From positions 62,001-126,000 of the forward strand of contig NZ_JROM01000041.1 in the NCBI RefSeq assembly GCF_000786655.1: 64,000 nt of DNA, read 5' to 3'. Positions 45,877 through 56,492 of the stretch are shown here, in pieces; position 1 is the stretch's first letter; each line of letters opens with the position of its first letter. A program made the translations under genes and the position numbers. The notes beneath the pieces are model-generated. The model was given only the letters and a program-made list of their open reading frames with translations, did no database searches and was not told where the DNA came from. Origin of the DNA: Kocuria marina (GTDB taxonomy: Bacteria; Actinomycetota; Actinomycetes; Actinomycetales; Micrococcaceae).

Positions 45877-47160
45877 TCAGTTCCAGCTGCGGGCCATGCG
45901 GCGCTGCACCTTGGCTCCCGCGCCGGCCAGATGGTCCACGAAGTGCTCGTAGCCGCGGTCGATGTGCCCCACCCCGGAGACCTCGGTGACCCCGTGGGCC
46001 GCCATTCCCGCAATCACGAGTGCCGCGCCGGCGCGGATGTCCATGGCTTCCACGGGAGCGCCCGAGAGCTCCTGGGACGGGACACCGTCCACCCGGGCGT
46101 GATGTCCGTCCAGGCGCACGCGCGCACCGAGCCGCTCGAGTTCCGCGGTGAAGCCCCATCGGGCCTCGAACACGTTCTCCGTGATGATCCCGCTGCCCTC
46201 GGCCACGGCGTTGAGCGCCACCACGAACGGTTGCAGGTCCGTGGGGAACCCCGGGTAGGGCAAGGTCGAGACGTTGATGGCCTTGGGCCGCTCGGGACCG
46301 CGCACCACGAACCGCCCATCGTCGGTGTCGATCTCGCAACCCGCGCAGCGCAGCTTGGCCAGCACCACGTCCAAGTGCTCCGGTTCCGCTCCCGTGATCT
46401 CCACGCGGCCGCCCGTGACCGCGGCGGCGAAGGCCCACGTCCCGGCCACGATGCGGTCCGGGACCGTGCGGTGTGTCACCGGGTGCAGCCGCGGAACCCC
46501 CTCGACCGTGATCGTGGTGGAACCGAGCCCCTCGATCCGCGCACCCATGGCCTGCAGCATGCGGCCGATGTCCACGATCTCCGGTTCGCGGGCCACGTTG
46601 TCCAGCACCGTGACGCCCCGGGCGGTCGTGGCCGCCGTCATCAGGTTCTCGGTGGCCCCCACCGACGGGTAGCCCAGTCGATAGGTCGCACCCGTCAGAC
46701 CGTCCGGCGCGCTGGCTCGCAGGAACCCGCGTTCGATGGTCAGCCGGGCACCCATGGCCTCGAGTCCCGCGCGATGCATGTCCAGGCCCCGGGTTCCGAT
46801 CGCGTCCCCGCCCGGCAGGGCGACCTCGGCCTGGCGGCAGCGCGCCATGAGCGGGCCCAGCACGGAGATGGACGCCCGCATGGCCCGCACGAGGTCGTAG
46901 TCGGCCTGGTGACCGAGCTCCTCCGGGACGTCGATGGTGACGGTGTGCGCCGCGGGCTCGTACGAGACCTCGCACCCCAGCCGGCGCAACAGCTCCGCCA
47001 TGATCGTGACGTCCTGGATCTCGGGGACGTTGGTGATCGTGGAACGGCCCGTGGCGAGCAGTGCCGCGGCCATGAGCTTGAGCACACTGTTCTTGGCACC
47101 GTACACGGGCAGCTCACCGGAGACCTTCGTGGGCCCGTGTACTTCGATCTTCTCTTCCAT
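45877..47160 (-). CDS. murA: UDP-N-acetylglucosamine 1-carboxyvinyltransferase (MurA)
   Basis: 427 residues. It transfers enolpyruvate from PEP to UDP-GlcNAc, the first committed step of peptidoglycan synthesis. The two-domain EPSP-synthase fold is clear (GPTKVSGELPVYGAKNSVLKLMAAALLA, VEITGAEPEHLDVVLAKL, TLPYPGFPTDLQPFVVALNAVAEG). The usual catalytic Cys is Asp119 (LPGGDAIGTRGLDMH), as in mycobacteria, which predicts natural insensitivity to fosfomycin. ATG 47160 follows GAGGAGGA by 4 nt. It lies downstream of atpC but behind a hairpin. Confidence 0.95.
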   Translation of the reverse strand: MEEKIEVHGPTKVSGELPVYGAKNSVLKLMAAALLATGRSTITNVPEIQDVTIMAELLRRLGCEVSYEPAAHTVTIDVPEELGHQADYDLVRAMRASISVLGPLMARCRQAEVALPGGDAIGTRGLDMHRAGLEAMGARLTIERGFLRASAPDGLTGATYRLGYPSVGATENLMTAATTARGVTVLDNVAREPEIVDIGRMLQAMGARIEGLGSTTITVEGVPRLHPVTHRTVPDRIVAGTWAFAAAVTGGRVEITGAEPEHLDVVLAKLRCAGCEIDTDDGRFVVRGPERPKAINVSTLPYPGFPTDLQPFVVALNAVAEGSGIITENVFEARWGFTAELERLGARVRLDGHHARVDGVPSQELSGAPVEAMDIRAGAALVIAGMAAHGVTEVSGVGHIDRGYEHFVDHLAGAGAKVQRRMARSWN

Positions 47161-47230
47161 GCATCCTCCTCGGTCACGAGTACGGAACTGTCGGCCGCGA
47201 CACCTGGGCCGGTGCGCCACGGTACGCGAA

Positions 47231-47272
47231 CGACGTCGACCCCCGCACCCGAAGGCACGAGGGTCGACGTCG
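47231..47272 (-). terminator. terminator of atp operon
   Basis: CGACGTCGACCC (47231-47242) pairs perfectly with GGGTCGACGTCG (47261-47272), 20 nt after the atpC stop and 71 nt before murA. No U-run. Confidence 0.75.
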
Positions 47273-47291
47273 ACCGGTCACGCGATACCGC

Positions 47292-47570
47292 TCAGGCGGA
47301 ACGCGCCGCCGAATCCAGGGAGACCTCGTCCGCGACCACCGTGACACGGTTGTTGTCCACGGAGATGAAACCGGAGTCGATGCTGCCCACGAGTCGGTCG
47401 CCGTCCACACGGTCGATGGCGAACTCCCCCGGCTTGAGCAGCCCCGCCATGGACTCGTGACCCGGCATGATGCCGATGTCGCCCTCGGTGGTGCGCACCC
47501 GCACGAGGCGCGCGGTACCCGTCCAGATCTTGCGATCCAGGGCGACGATTTCCACGATGAGTTCGGCCAT
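47292..47570 (-). CDS. atpC: ATP synthase F1 subunit epsilon
   Basis: 92 residues, short form. The N-terminal beta-sandwich (LIVEIVALDRKIWTGTARLVRVRTTEGDIGIMPGHESMAGLL) is complete. The C-terminal helical hairpin that inhibits ATP hydrolysis in E. coli is largely missing, as in several actinobacteria. It is the last gene of the operon, 2 nt after atpD. Confidence 0.95.
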   Translation of the reverse strand: MAELIVEIVALDRKIWTGTARLVRVRTTEGDIGIMPGHESMAGLLKPGEFAIDRVDGDRLVGSIDSGFISVDNNRVTVVADEVSLDSAARSA

Positions 47571-47572
47571 GA

Positions 47573-49081
<1,509 letters not shown>

Positions 49082-49993
49082 CTATAGTGCCTCGGCGCCA
49101 CTGACGATTTCGGTCAACTCGGTGGTGATCTCCGCCTGGCGGGCGTTGTTCATCAAGCGCGTGTACTTCTTGATGAGCTCGGTCGCGTTGTCCCCGGCGG
49201 CCTTCATGGCGCGCTGGCGGGACGCGAGCTCGCTCGACGCCGCGTGGCACAGGGCGGAGTAGATCCGCGCCTTCACGTACCGGGGCAGGATCTGGTTGAA
49301 GAGCTCCTCCGCGTTCGGCTCGAACTCGAAGTTGCTCTGCGTCTCCTCGAGGGCCTCGTAACGCTCGGAGACCTCGTCCCCGAGATCGTTCGCGTCCACG
49401 ACCTCCAGGGGCAGCAGGCGCAACACCCGCGGCTCCTGGTTCACCATGGAGTTGAACTGCGTGTACACGAGGAGCACCTCGTCCACGCCACCGTCCTCGT
49501 ACGGGGCGTTGATGTCGTGCATCAACTGGTCCGTGAGTTCCTCGGCGCGCTCGGTGGTGGCGTTGTCCGTGTTGCCCGTCCAGAATTCGTCGTAGTCACG
49601 GTGCCGGAAGTCGAAGTACGCCTTGGCCTTGCGGCCCACGAGGTACACGCGTGCTTCCTTGCCCTGCGAACGCAACAGCTCGAGCAACTCCTCCGTGCGC
49701 TTGAGCACGTTGGAGGAGTAGGACCCCGCGAGCCCGCGGTCCGACGTGAACACCAGGACGGCCGAACGCCGCACCTCGTCGGGGACGGTGGTCAGGGGGT
49801 GGGAGATGTTGTGCTGCGTGGCGATCTGGGAGACCGCGCGGGTCAGCGCATTGGCGTACGGGTACGCGGCTTCGAGACTCTGACGGGACTTGTTGATGCG
49901 CGAGGTCGCGATCATCTCCATCGCCTTGAAGATCTTCTTCATCGACGACGTGGACGCGATCTTCTGTCGGTAGACCCGAATCTGCGCTCCCAT
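49082..49993 (-). CDS. atpG: ATP synthase F1 subunit gamma
   Basis: 303 residues, the central rotor shaft. The N-terminal helix [33 protein letters not shown] and the C-terminal [43 protein letters not shown] form the coiled coil, with a Rossmann-like middle ([16 protein letters not shown]). ATG 49993 has AAAGGA 6 nt upstream. Confidence 0.97.
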   Translation of the reverse strand: MGAQIRVYRQKIASTSSMKKIFKAMEMIATSRINKSRQSLEAAYPYANALTRAVSQIATQHNISHPLTTVPDEVRRSAVLVFTSDRGLAGSYSSNVLKRTEELLELLRSQGKEARVYLVGRKAKAYFDFRHRDYDEFWTGNTDNATTERAEELTDQLMHDINAPYEDGGVDEVLLVYTQFNSMVNQEPRVLRLLPLEVVDANDLGDEVSERYEALEETQSNFEFEPNAEELFNQILPRYVKARIYSALCHAASSELASRQRAMKAAGDNATELIKKYTRLMNNARQAEITTELTEIVSGAEAL

Positions 49994-50050
49994 GGAATTT
50001 CCTTTCGGCACCGCCGTGGTGCGCCGGATCCCGGCGCACCACGAGAACGG

Positions 50051-51676
50051 TTACTTCTTGACGATCGTTTCCTGGTTCACAGCGGTCGCGCCCAGGGACT
50101 CGGGCTCCTCGACCCCGGCCTCGATCCCGTGCTTGGAACCGTGGAAGTCCCGCTTGACCTCGGCCACGGCCGTCTTGAGCGCCTCGACCGCGTCGTCCTC
50201 GAGCTTGCCCGTGGAGTTGATCGAGTCCATCACGTTGGTCGTGCGCCGGACCTGGTCCAGCAGCGCGCGCTCGAAGTCCGAGACGTTGGCGACGTCGACG
50301 TCGTCGAGCTGGCCCGTGGTACCGGCCCAGATGGACACGACCTGGTCCGCGACGGGGTACGGCGTGTACTGGGGCTGCTTGAGCAGCTCCATGAGCCGCT
50401 CACCGCGGGTCAGCTGCTGACGGGACGCGGCGTCCAGGTCCGAGGCGAACATGGCGAACGCCTGCATGGAACGGTAGGACGCGAGGTCCAGCTTCAGCGT
50501 GCCGGAGACCTTCTTCATGGCCTTGACCTGCGCGGCACCGCCCACGCGGGACACCGAGATGCCCACGTCCACGGCGGGACGCTGGTTGGCGTTGAACAGG
50601 TCCGACTGCAGGAAGATTTGGCCGTCGGTGATGGAGATGACGTTGGTCGGGATGAACGCCGAGACGTCGTTCGCCTTGGTCTCGATGATCGGCAGACCGG
50701 TCATGGAGCCCGCGCCCAGCTCGTCGGAGAGCTTGGCGCAACGCTCGAGCAGGCGGGAGTGCAGGTAGAAGACGTCACCCGGGTACGCTTCACGTCCCGG
50801 CGGGCGGCGCAGCAGCAGCGACACCGCACGGTAGGCCTCGGCCTGCTTGGAGAGGTCGTCGAACACGATGAGAACGTGCTTGCCGCCGTACATCCAGTGC
50901 TGACCGATCGCGGAACCCGAGTAGGGCGCCAGGTACTTCAGACCGGCGGACTCGGACGCGGGAGCGGCCACGATCGTGGTGTACTCCAGGGCGCCGTTGT
51001 CCTCGAGGGTCTGGCGCACCGCGGCGATCGTGGAGGCCTTCTGACCGATGGCCACGTAGATGCAGCGCACCTGCTTGTCCACGTCACCGGACTCCCAGTT
51101 GGAGCGCTGGTTCAGGATGGCGTCCACCGCGATCGCGGTCTTACCGGTCTGGCGGTCACCGATGATCAGCTGACGCTGGCCACGCCCGATCGGGATCATG
51201 GCGTCGATGGCCTTGATGCCGGTCTGCAGCGGCTCGTGCACCGACTTACGCATGGTCACGCCCGGAGCCTGCAGCTCCAGTTCGCGGCGACCCTCGGTGG
51301 CGATGGGTCCGAGATCGTCCAGGGGCTCGCCCAGGGGATCCACGACGCGGCCGAGGTAGCCCTCGCCCACGGGCACCGACAACACCTCGCCGGTGCGGTG
51401 CACCTCCTGGCCTTCCTCGATGCCCTGGAAGTCACCGAGCACCACGACGCCGATGTCGCGGGTGTCGAGGTTCAGGGCCAGGCCCAGCACCCCGTTCTCG
51501 AACTTGAGCAACTCGTTCGCCATGACGGAGGGCAGGCCCTCCACGTGCGCGATACCGTCCGCGGCGGACGACACGCGTCCGACTTCTACTCGTTCCACAT
51601 TGCCGGGATCGTAGGACGCCGCGAACTCGTTCAGCGCACTACGGACCTCATCGGCATTGATGGTCACATCGGCCAT
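50051..51676 (-). CDS. atpA: ATP synthase F1 subunit alpha
   Basis: 541 residues, non-catalytic nucleotide-binding subunit. Walker A is [13 protein letters not shown], the visit loop [16 protein letters not shown], and the family signature [19 protein letters not shown]-terminal extension of about 30 residues ([23 protein letters not shown]) follows the usual end, as in other actinobacteria. ATG 51676 ([11 protein letters not shown]) is chosen by the family's usual N-terminus. 57 nt separate it from atpG. Confidence 0.97.
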   Translation of the reverse strand: MADVTINADEVRSALNEFAASYDPGNVERVEVGRVSSAADGIAHVEGLPSVMANELLKFENGVLGLALNLDTRDIGVVVLGDFQGIEEGQEVHRTGEVLSVPVGEGYLGRVVDPLGEPLDDLGPIATEGRRELELQAPGVTMRKSVHEPLQTGIKAIDAMIPIGRGQRQLIIGDRQTGKTAIAVDAILNQRSNWESGDVDKQVRCIYVAIGQKASTIAAVRQTLEDNGALEYTTIVAAPASESAGLKYLAPYSGSAIGQHWMYGGKHVLIVFDDLSKQAEAYRAVSLLLRRPPGREAYPGDVFYLHSRLLERCAKLSDELGAGSMTGLPIIETKANDVSAFIPTNVISITDGQIFLQSDLFNANQRPAVDVGISVSRVGGAAQVKAMKKVSGTLKLDLASYRSMQAFAMFASDLDAASRQQLTRGERLMELLKQPQYTPYPVADQVVSIWAGTTGQLDDVDVANVSDFERALLDQVRRTTNVMDSINSTGKLEDDAVEALKTAVAEVKRDFHGSKHGIEAGVEEPESLGATAVNQETIVKK

Positions 51677-51845
51677 CTGCTGTCCCTGCTCTCTACGTCT
51701 TGTGATCATCGCTCGAGCCATGACCACGGTTGTACTTGTCGCGATGCGTTGCCCCATCGCCGTGCGGCCGCCTCAGCGGTCGGGGGGCAACGCGACGAGA
51801 TGCCGGCATCGACCGACTCCCCGCGATCCCCGCTGCGCGCGGGGA

Positions 51846-52658
51846 TCAGGCTGCGATCCGCTGCTGCAACTGTTCCAGCCGGTGGGTCACCGATCCGTCG
51901 ATGACCTCCTCGCCCACCTGCACCCGCAGGCCACCCACCAACGACGGGTCCACCTCCGTGGTGAGCTTCAGGTCCCGTCCGTACAGCCGGTTCAGACCCT
52001 GGCGCAGTTTCTCCGTCTGGTCCTCCCGGAGGGGACGAGCCGTGGTGACCCGCGCGATCCAGCGCTGCTGACGGTCTGCGACCCACTCGGCGAAGTGCTC
52101 GAGCAGGCGACCGGGCAGCGCACCCCGCGGTTCGCTCACCGCGCGTTCGATCAGCAGGGAGGCCTCCTCCGAGCTCGTCGTCATGAGACGACGGGCCAGG
52201 GTGGCCTTGGCCTGCGCGCTCGCGCGCGAGTCCGAGAACGCGTTCTGCACCTCGGTGGAGTGATCCAGCACGGACTTGAACCGGATCAGTTCGTCCACGA
52301 GCGTCTCGAGCGCGTTCACGCCGCCGCGGTTCTCGGCGGACGCGGCCGCGAGCAACACGGCCGTGCGTTCGATCCCGTCACCCAGCTGGCGCTCGGTGGC
52401 GCTGCGCTGGGACGCGAGTTCGGCGACGACGTCCACGGCCACCTCGTGCGCGCGGCCGTCGAGCAGCGTGTGCACGAACCGGGCGCGGTCCTCGGCGGGG
52501 CGGGAGGGATCCGTGAGAGCGCGGCGCAGTGCGCCGTTCTCGTCCACGATGTCCAGGATCTCGAACAACTGGTGTGCGATCTCGGGACTCGCGGCGGATG
52601 CCCAGTGGTCAACGTCCACGGAGAGCGGACGATAGGGTTCGTTCGATGCTTCTGCCAT
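51846..52658 (-). CDS. atpH: ATP synthase F1 subunit delta
   Basis: 270 residues, the stator cap linking F1 to subunit b. It has the longer actinobacterial N-terminal portion and ends with LTTEVDPSLVGGLRVQVGEEVIDGSVTHRLEQLQQRI, the conserved C-terminal signature. Its ATG overlaps the atpF stop by one base (TAATG). Confidence 0.95.
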   Translation of the reverse strand: MAEASNEPYRPLSVDVDHWASAASPEIAHQLFEILDIVDENGALRRALTDPSRPAEDRARFVHTLLDGRAHEVAVDVVAELASQRSATERQLGDGIERTAVLLAAASAENRGGVNALETLVDELIRFKSVLDHSTEVQNAFSDSRASAQAKATLARRLMTTSSEEASLLIERAVSEPRGALPGRLLEHFAEWVADRQQRWIARVTTARPLREDQTEKLRQGLNRLYGRDLKLTTEVDPSLVGGLRVQVGEEVIDGSVTHRLEQLQQRIAA

Positions 52659-53209
52659 TACCGTGCAGCTCCCGTGCGACCTTGCTCGGCCTCGAGATCA
52701 GCCAGGAAACGATCGACCACGCGGTTGGCGCGATCGTCGTCGTTCAAGGACTCCCCGACGATCTTGGACGCGAGCTGTGTTGCCAAAGTGCCGACCTCGT
52801 CACGCAGTGAGACCACCGCGGCCGCACGCTCGGCCTCGATGGCCTTGTGGGCGTTCTCGGTGATCCGCGCGGATTCGAGGTTGGCGCGATCCTTGAAGTC
52901 CGCCAGGATCTTCTCACCCTCGGAGCGAGCTTCCTCACGGATCTTCTGGGCCTCGAGCCGGGCACTTTCGAGCTGCTGGTTGTACTCGTCGCGAGCGGCC
53001 TTCGCCTCGGCCTGAGCGGCCTTGGCCTTGGCCAGTCCACCCTCGATGGCGTCCGCGCGGTCCCTGAAGACCTTCTCGAACGCCGGGACGATGAACTTGT
53101 ACGCGATGAAGAGCAGAATTGCGAACCCCACAAAGGTAATCAGCATTTCCCAGCCGTTGGGGAACAGAGGGCTCTGTCCCTCTTCAGCTGCCAACACCAT
53201 TGCGTTCAT
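52658..53209 (-). CDS. atpF: ATP synthase F0 subunit b
   Basis: 183 residues, the peripheral stalk. One membrane helix (about 20-40, MLITFVGFAILLFIAYKFIVPAF) is followed by a long charged coiled coil rich in Ala, Glu, Lys and Arg (DAIEGGLAKAKAAQAEAKAARDEY onward). Single b subunit, with no b' gene. Overlaps atpH by one base. Confidence 0.95.
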   Translation of the reverse strand: MNAMVLAAEEGQSPLFPNGWEMLITFVGFAILLFIAYKFIVPAFEKVFRDRADAIEGGLAKAKAAQAEAKAARDEYNQQLESARLEAQKIREEARSEGEKILADFKDRANLESARITENAHKAIEAERAAAVVSLRDEVGTLATQLASKIVGESLNDDDRANRVVDRFLADLEAEQGRTGAAR

Positions 53210-53258
53210 GAGCGCGATTCCTGTTCTCTAGATAGGGCGTGTGCGAAAGGGTGTGCCC

Positions 53259-53459
53259 TTAGAGCAGTGCCAGGACGAAGCCCAGAATGGCGAGCGCCTC
53301 GACCACGGCGAAGCCCATGAACAGCATGGGCTGGATCACGCGCTGGGACTCGGGCTGACGGGCCACGGACTGCATGTAAGCCGCGAAGATGAGACCCACA
53401 CCGATGCCACCGCCGATGGCAGCGAGACCGTAGCCAATAACGCTGAGCGAACCTTCCAT
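53259..53459 (-). CDS. atpE: ATP synthase F0 subunit c
   Basis: 66 residues, a two-helix hairpin forming the rotor ring. Helix 1 has the Gly-rich [21 protein letters not shown], the polar loop is ARQPESQ, and the proton-carrying carboxylate is Glu54 in [18 protein letters not shown]. The absence of the Na+-binding polar set suggests H+ coupling. Confidence 0.97.
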   Translation of the reverse strand: MEGSLSVIGYGLAAIGGGIGVGLIFAAYMQSVARQPESQRVIQPMLFMGFAVVEALAILGFVLALL

Positions 53460-53572
53460 TATGGATATTTCCTTTCTGGGTGCCCGCTGGAGCGGGCCGT
53501 GGTGCCATTACGGGAAACCGTGAATGGTCGATGGTCACGTGAGCGGCCCGGAGGTCGCGCTCCTTCGTGGGG

Positions 53573-54364
53573 CTAGTGCCCCTCCTGCAGTGCGCCCTGT
53601 ACGTACACGGCGAACAGCAGGGTGAAGATGTAGGCCTGCAGGATCTGGATCAGAACCTCCAGGAAGTAGATGAACAGTCCGAGGACCAGACCGAAGACCG
53701 AACCGCCGATCCCGAGCACGCCGCCCACCTCGGTGGCGAGGTACGCCATGAAGGCCGCCGCGACCATGATGGCCATGTGGCCGGCGAACATGGTGGCGAA
53801 CACACGCAGTGCGTGGGTCACGGGGCGGATGATCATGTTCGAGAGGAACTCGAGCGGGATCAGGATGATGTAGAGGACCTTGGGGACGTTCGGCGGCATG
53901 GTCATCTTGGCCATGAAGTGGCCCAGACCGTGGCGCTTGATACCCACTCCGACCCACACGACGTAGGCAACGGCCGCGAAGACGTACGCGGTGCCGGGGT
54001 GCGAGAACGTGGGCAGCTGCAGGACGGGGATGGACCCGAAGAGGTTGTTCACCAGGATGAAGAAGAAGAAGGTGAACAGCAGGGGCACGAACGGACGGAA
54101 GTCTTTCTCGCCGATTATGTCGCGACCCAGGTGGTTGCGGACCAGGCCGTAGCCCATCTCACCCAGGTACTGCCCCTTGGTGGGGACCAGCGCGCGCCGC
54201 CGCACCACGTACATGAAGAACGCCGCGATCAGAACCACCGACAACAGGATCAGCAACGAGTGCTTACCGAAGGCGAAGGAACCCACTTCGAAGAACGGGG
54301 GCAGATACGCATCTTCCGTGGACGGGGCCACGAATTCGGCCGGAATCCTCAGGGCGGGGTTCAA
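53573..54364 (-). CDS. atpB: ATP synthase F0 subunit a
   Basis: 263 residues with about six membrane segments. The essential Arg lies in LEFLSNMIIRPVTHALRVFATMFAGH, and the conserved penultimate helix (VFGLVLGLFIYFLEVLIQILQAYIFTLLFAVYV) follows. The start appears to be TTG 54364, preceded by AAAGGACC at suitable distance, and no ATG/GTG upstream in frame fits better. Confidence 0.94.
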   Translation of the reverse strand: MNPALRIPAEFVAPSTEDAYLPPFFEVGSFAFGKHSLLILLSVVLIAAFFMYVVRRRALVPTKGQYLGEMGYGLVRNHLGRDIIGEKDFRPFVPLLFTFFFFILVNNLFGSIPVLQLPTFSHPGTAYVFAAVAYVVWVGVGIKRHGLGHFMAKMTMPPNVPKVLYIILIPLEFLSNMIIRPVTHALRVFATMFAGHMAIMVAAAFMAYLATEVGGVLGIGGSVFGLVLGLFIYFLEVLIQILQAYIFTLLFAVYVQGALQEGH

Positions 54365-54394
54365 TACGGGTCCTTTCTGCGGTATCCAGACCGG

Positions 54395-54775
54395 TCACAC
54401 TCTGGGCTCGGGGCCCAAGTCGGGTGACTTCTTCGTCTCCGACGGGGTCTTTTGCGGGGCGGTACTGCGGTTCAAGGCGTCCCTCATGTGAAGGTAACCG
54501 AGGTACACCCCGGCGGCCGCTCCGAAGACAGCTCCCGCGATCACAATCCACCGAGTTCCCAGTAGGTGATCCAGGAACCAGCCTACCAAACTCCAAAACA
54601 CCGCACCGACCACGATGTACAGCAGGACTGCGATCCCGCCCCCCAGGCCGCCGCGCTCCACGAGCTCCCCCGCGGTGTGCAGGGTCTCCTTGCGCGCGTT
54701 GTCCCGCATGCGCGTGGACATCCCCCGCAGGTCCCTGGGACGCCGGCCTCCCGGCTCGTTCGGTGCGGAACTCAT
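54395..54775 (-). CDS. small membrane protein, AtpZ/AtpI-like
   Basis: 126 residues. A charged N-terminus (about 1-40) is followed by two membrane segments: GIAVLLYIVVGAVFWSLVGWFLDHLLG and WIVIAGAVFGAAAGVYLGYLHM. The GWFLDHLLGT plus GAVFGAAAGVYLGY pattern is that of AtpZ-like accessory proteins at the head of atp operons, implicated in c-ring assembly or Mg2+ transport. Its start overlaps the preceding gene by 4 nt (ATGA). Confidence 0.75.
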   Translation of the reverse strand: MSSAPNEPGGRRPRDLRGMSTRMRDNARKETLHTAGELVERGGLGGGIAVLLYIVVGAVFWSLVGWFLDHLLGTRWIVIAGAVFGAAAGVYLGYLHMRDALNRSTAPQKTPSETKKSPDLGPEPRV

Positions 54776-55365
54776 GGCGTTCGCCTTTCGTGGGTGGATC
54801 GGTCGTGCCCCGCCTGGCCGTCGTGTACGTCACGGGCGGGAGGGACGGACGGGGCGGCAGCGGCGTCGTCGTGGGCTCGTTCGATGGCCGACGACGCCGC
54901 GTCGGGTGCGGGATCGGGCGCGTCCTGCCGGGTGACACCGCGGGTCAGCACGGCGAAACCGGCCAGGGCGAGCACGAGACACACCAGGACGGTCACGGCG
55001 AACGCGCGCGGGGCGAGCCACGGCGGAGCCCCCAGGAACATCAGGAACCAGCCCAGCACGAGCACCTTGAGGAGGTACAGCGCGGCGAGCGCGGGAGCCG
55101 TGGCCGCCGGTGCCACGCGGTACATCTGGGCCGCCACGAGGGCGGTGGCCGCGGAGCTGATCGCGATGATCCCCGCCCCGAGCAGCACGGAACGCGGCAC
55201 CGACGGGATGCCCATGAGCGCCGAAAGTGTAAGCAGAATCACACCGACGATCAGGAACATGACTGCCCCGGCCCGCACACCCCGGCCGTAGGAAGGGGGA
55301 CGGGAGCGGGCGGCGTCGTGCGCGGCGGATTCCGCCGACGAACGCGGAGCGCGGTCAGGGGTCAT
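54772..55365 (-). CDS. membrane protein, ATP synthase protein I-like
   Basis: 197 residues. Four membrane segments between about 33 and 142 (AVMFLIVGVILLTLSALMG, SVLLGAGIIAISSAATALVAA, APALAALYLLKVLVLGWFLMFLG, FAVTVLVCLVLALAGFAVL) are flanked by hydrophilic, Ala/Asp-rich ends. The position just before atpZ-like/atpB fits ATP synthase protein I (AtpI), a c-ring assembly helper. The C-terminal 50 residues are low complexity. Both ends overlap neighbours by ATGA. Confidence 0.72.
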   Translation of the reverse strand: MTPDRAPRSSAESAAHDAARSRPPSYGRGVRAGAVMFLIVGVILLTLSALMGIPSVPRSVLLGAGIIAISSAATALVAAQMYRVAPAATAPALAALYLLKVLVLGWFLMFLGAPPWLAPRAFAVTVLVCLVLALAGFAVLTRGVTRQDAPDPAPDAASSAIERAHDDAAAAPSVPPARDVHDGQAGHDRSTHERRTP

Positions 55366-56492
55366 GGGCGCGGACTCCGGGCGGAGCTCCGGGCGCGGTC
55401 GAGCAGCACCGGGGACACGAGGTACAGCACGATCACGAGCACCACGGCCACGCCGGCGAGCACGGAACCCGTGCCCGCGGCCCGCAGACCGTAGAGGGAG
55501 ATCAGACTGACGCACGCCGTGGCGGTCGTGACCACCGCGGCGGACTGCACGTGGGACAGGCCCACGTCCGTGAGGCGCTGGTAGACGTGCTGCCGGTGCG
55601 GTGTGTACCAGACCTCCCCGCGGCGGATCCGCAGCACGAGCGTCACGGCGGTGTCCGCGAGGTAGACCAGCAGCGGGGGCAGCAGGTACTCCACGTAGAC
55701 GCCCGAGAGGAACGCGCCGATCGCGATCGCGGCGATGGCACCGCCCAGGACGTAGGAGCCGACGTCGCCCAGGAAGACCGTGCCGCGCCCCAGGTTCCAC
55801 GGCAGGAAGCCCAGGAACGCTCCGGCGAGCGCGAGGCCCGCGCACACCATCCACGGCATCCCGTTCGCCGCACCGGCCCACGCGTAGAACACGCCCACCA
55901 CGCCGCCGTGCAGCCCGGAGATCCCGTTGATGCCGTCCATGAAGTTGGCGATGTTGACGTAGGCCACGGTCGCGAGCACGCCCACGGGCCACCACCACGC
56001 GGGGATGCCCAGGGCCACGATCATCGCGGCGGTCCCGAGCGCGCCCACGAGGGCCTGTACGCCCAACCGGACACCGATGGACACGCCGCGGTAGTCCTCG
56101 GCCCAGCCCAGGGCCGCGCTGGCCGCGGTCATGGTGAGCACGGACAGGGCGATCGAACGGTCCACGGGGATCAGACCGAACCCCAGGGACAGCCCGTACG
56201 TGAGGATCAGGGCGATGGCCACCGCAAGACCCATCCCGCGCAGCACGGGGCGCGAGTGCGAGGACCGGTCGGAGGGGATGTCGATCACGCCCCACCGGCG
56301 CAGCAACGGCTTGACCGCGAACGGCAGGAGCACCGAGAGCACGAAGGCAGCGGCGAGTGTCCACGGGGCGAGGGCCAGCAACAGGTTCAGCGCCTGGCCG
56401 TCCGTGAGAGTGGCGGGGCCGGTGACGACCGCGGGGGCCGTGGGGACGCCGTGGGCGGGCAGGAACGCGGTGGGCGCGAGGACGGTGCTCAT
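55362..56492 (-). CDS. wecA: WecA/MraY-family undecaprenyl-phosphate sugar-1-phosphate transferase
   Basis: 376 residues with about 10-11 membrane segments. It transfers a UDP-sugar phosphate (usually GlcNAc-1-P) to the polyprenyl carrier, starting cell-wall glycan chains. Visible motifs: DIPSDRSSHSRPVLRGMGLAV, the catalytic Asp in LGWAEDYRGVSIGVRLGVQ, NIANFMDGINGISGLHGG, FLGDVGSYVLGG and the His-rich TPHRQHVYQRL. Start ATG 56492 overlaps the dehydratase stop (ATGA), and the stop overlaps the AtpI-like start. Confidence 0.88.
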   Translation of the reverse strand: MSTVLAPTAFLPAHGVPTAPAVVTGPATLTDGQALNLLLALAPWTLAAAFVLSVLLPFAVKPLLRRWGVIDIPSDRSSHSRPVLRGMGLAVAIALILTYGLSLGFGLIPVDRSIALSVLTMTAASAALGWAEDYRGVSIGVRLGVQALVGALGTAAMIVALGIPAWWWPVGVLATVAYVNIANFMDGINGISGLHGGVVGVFYAWAGAANGMPWMVCAGLALAGAFLGFLPWNLGRGTVFLGDVGSYVLGGAIAAIAIGAFLSGVYVEYLLPPLLVYLADTAVTLVLRIRRGEVWYTPHRQHVYQRLTDVGLSHVQSAAVVTTATACVSLISLYGLRAAGTGSVLAGVAVVLVIVLYLVSPVLLDRARSSARSPRP

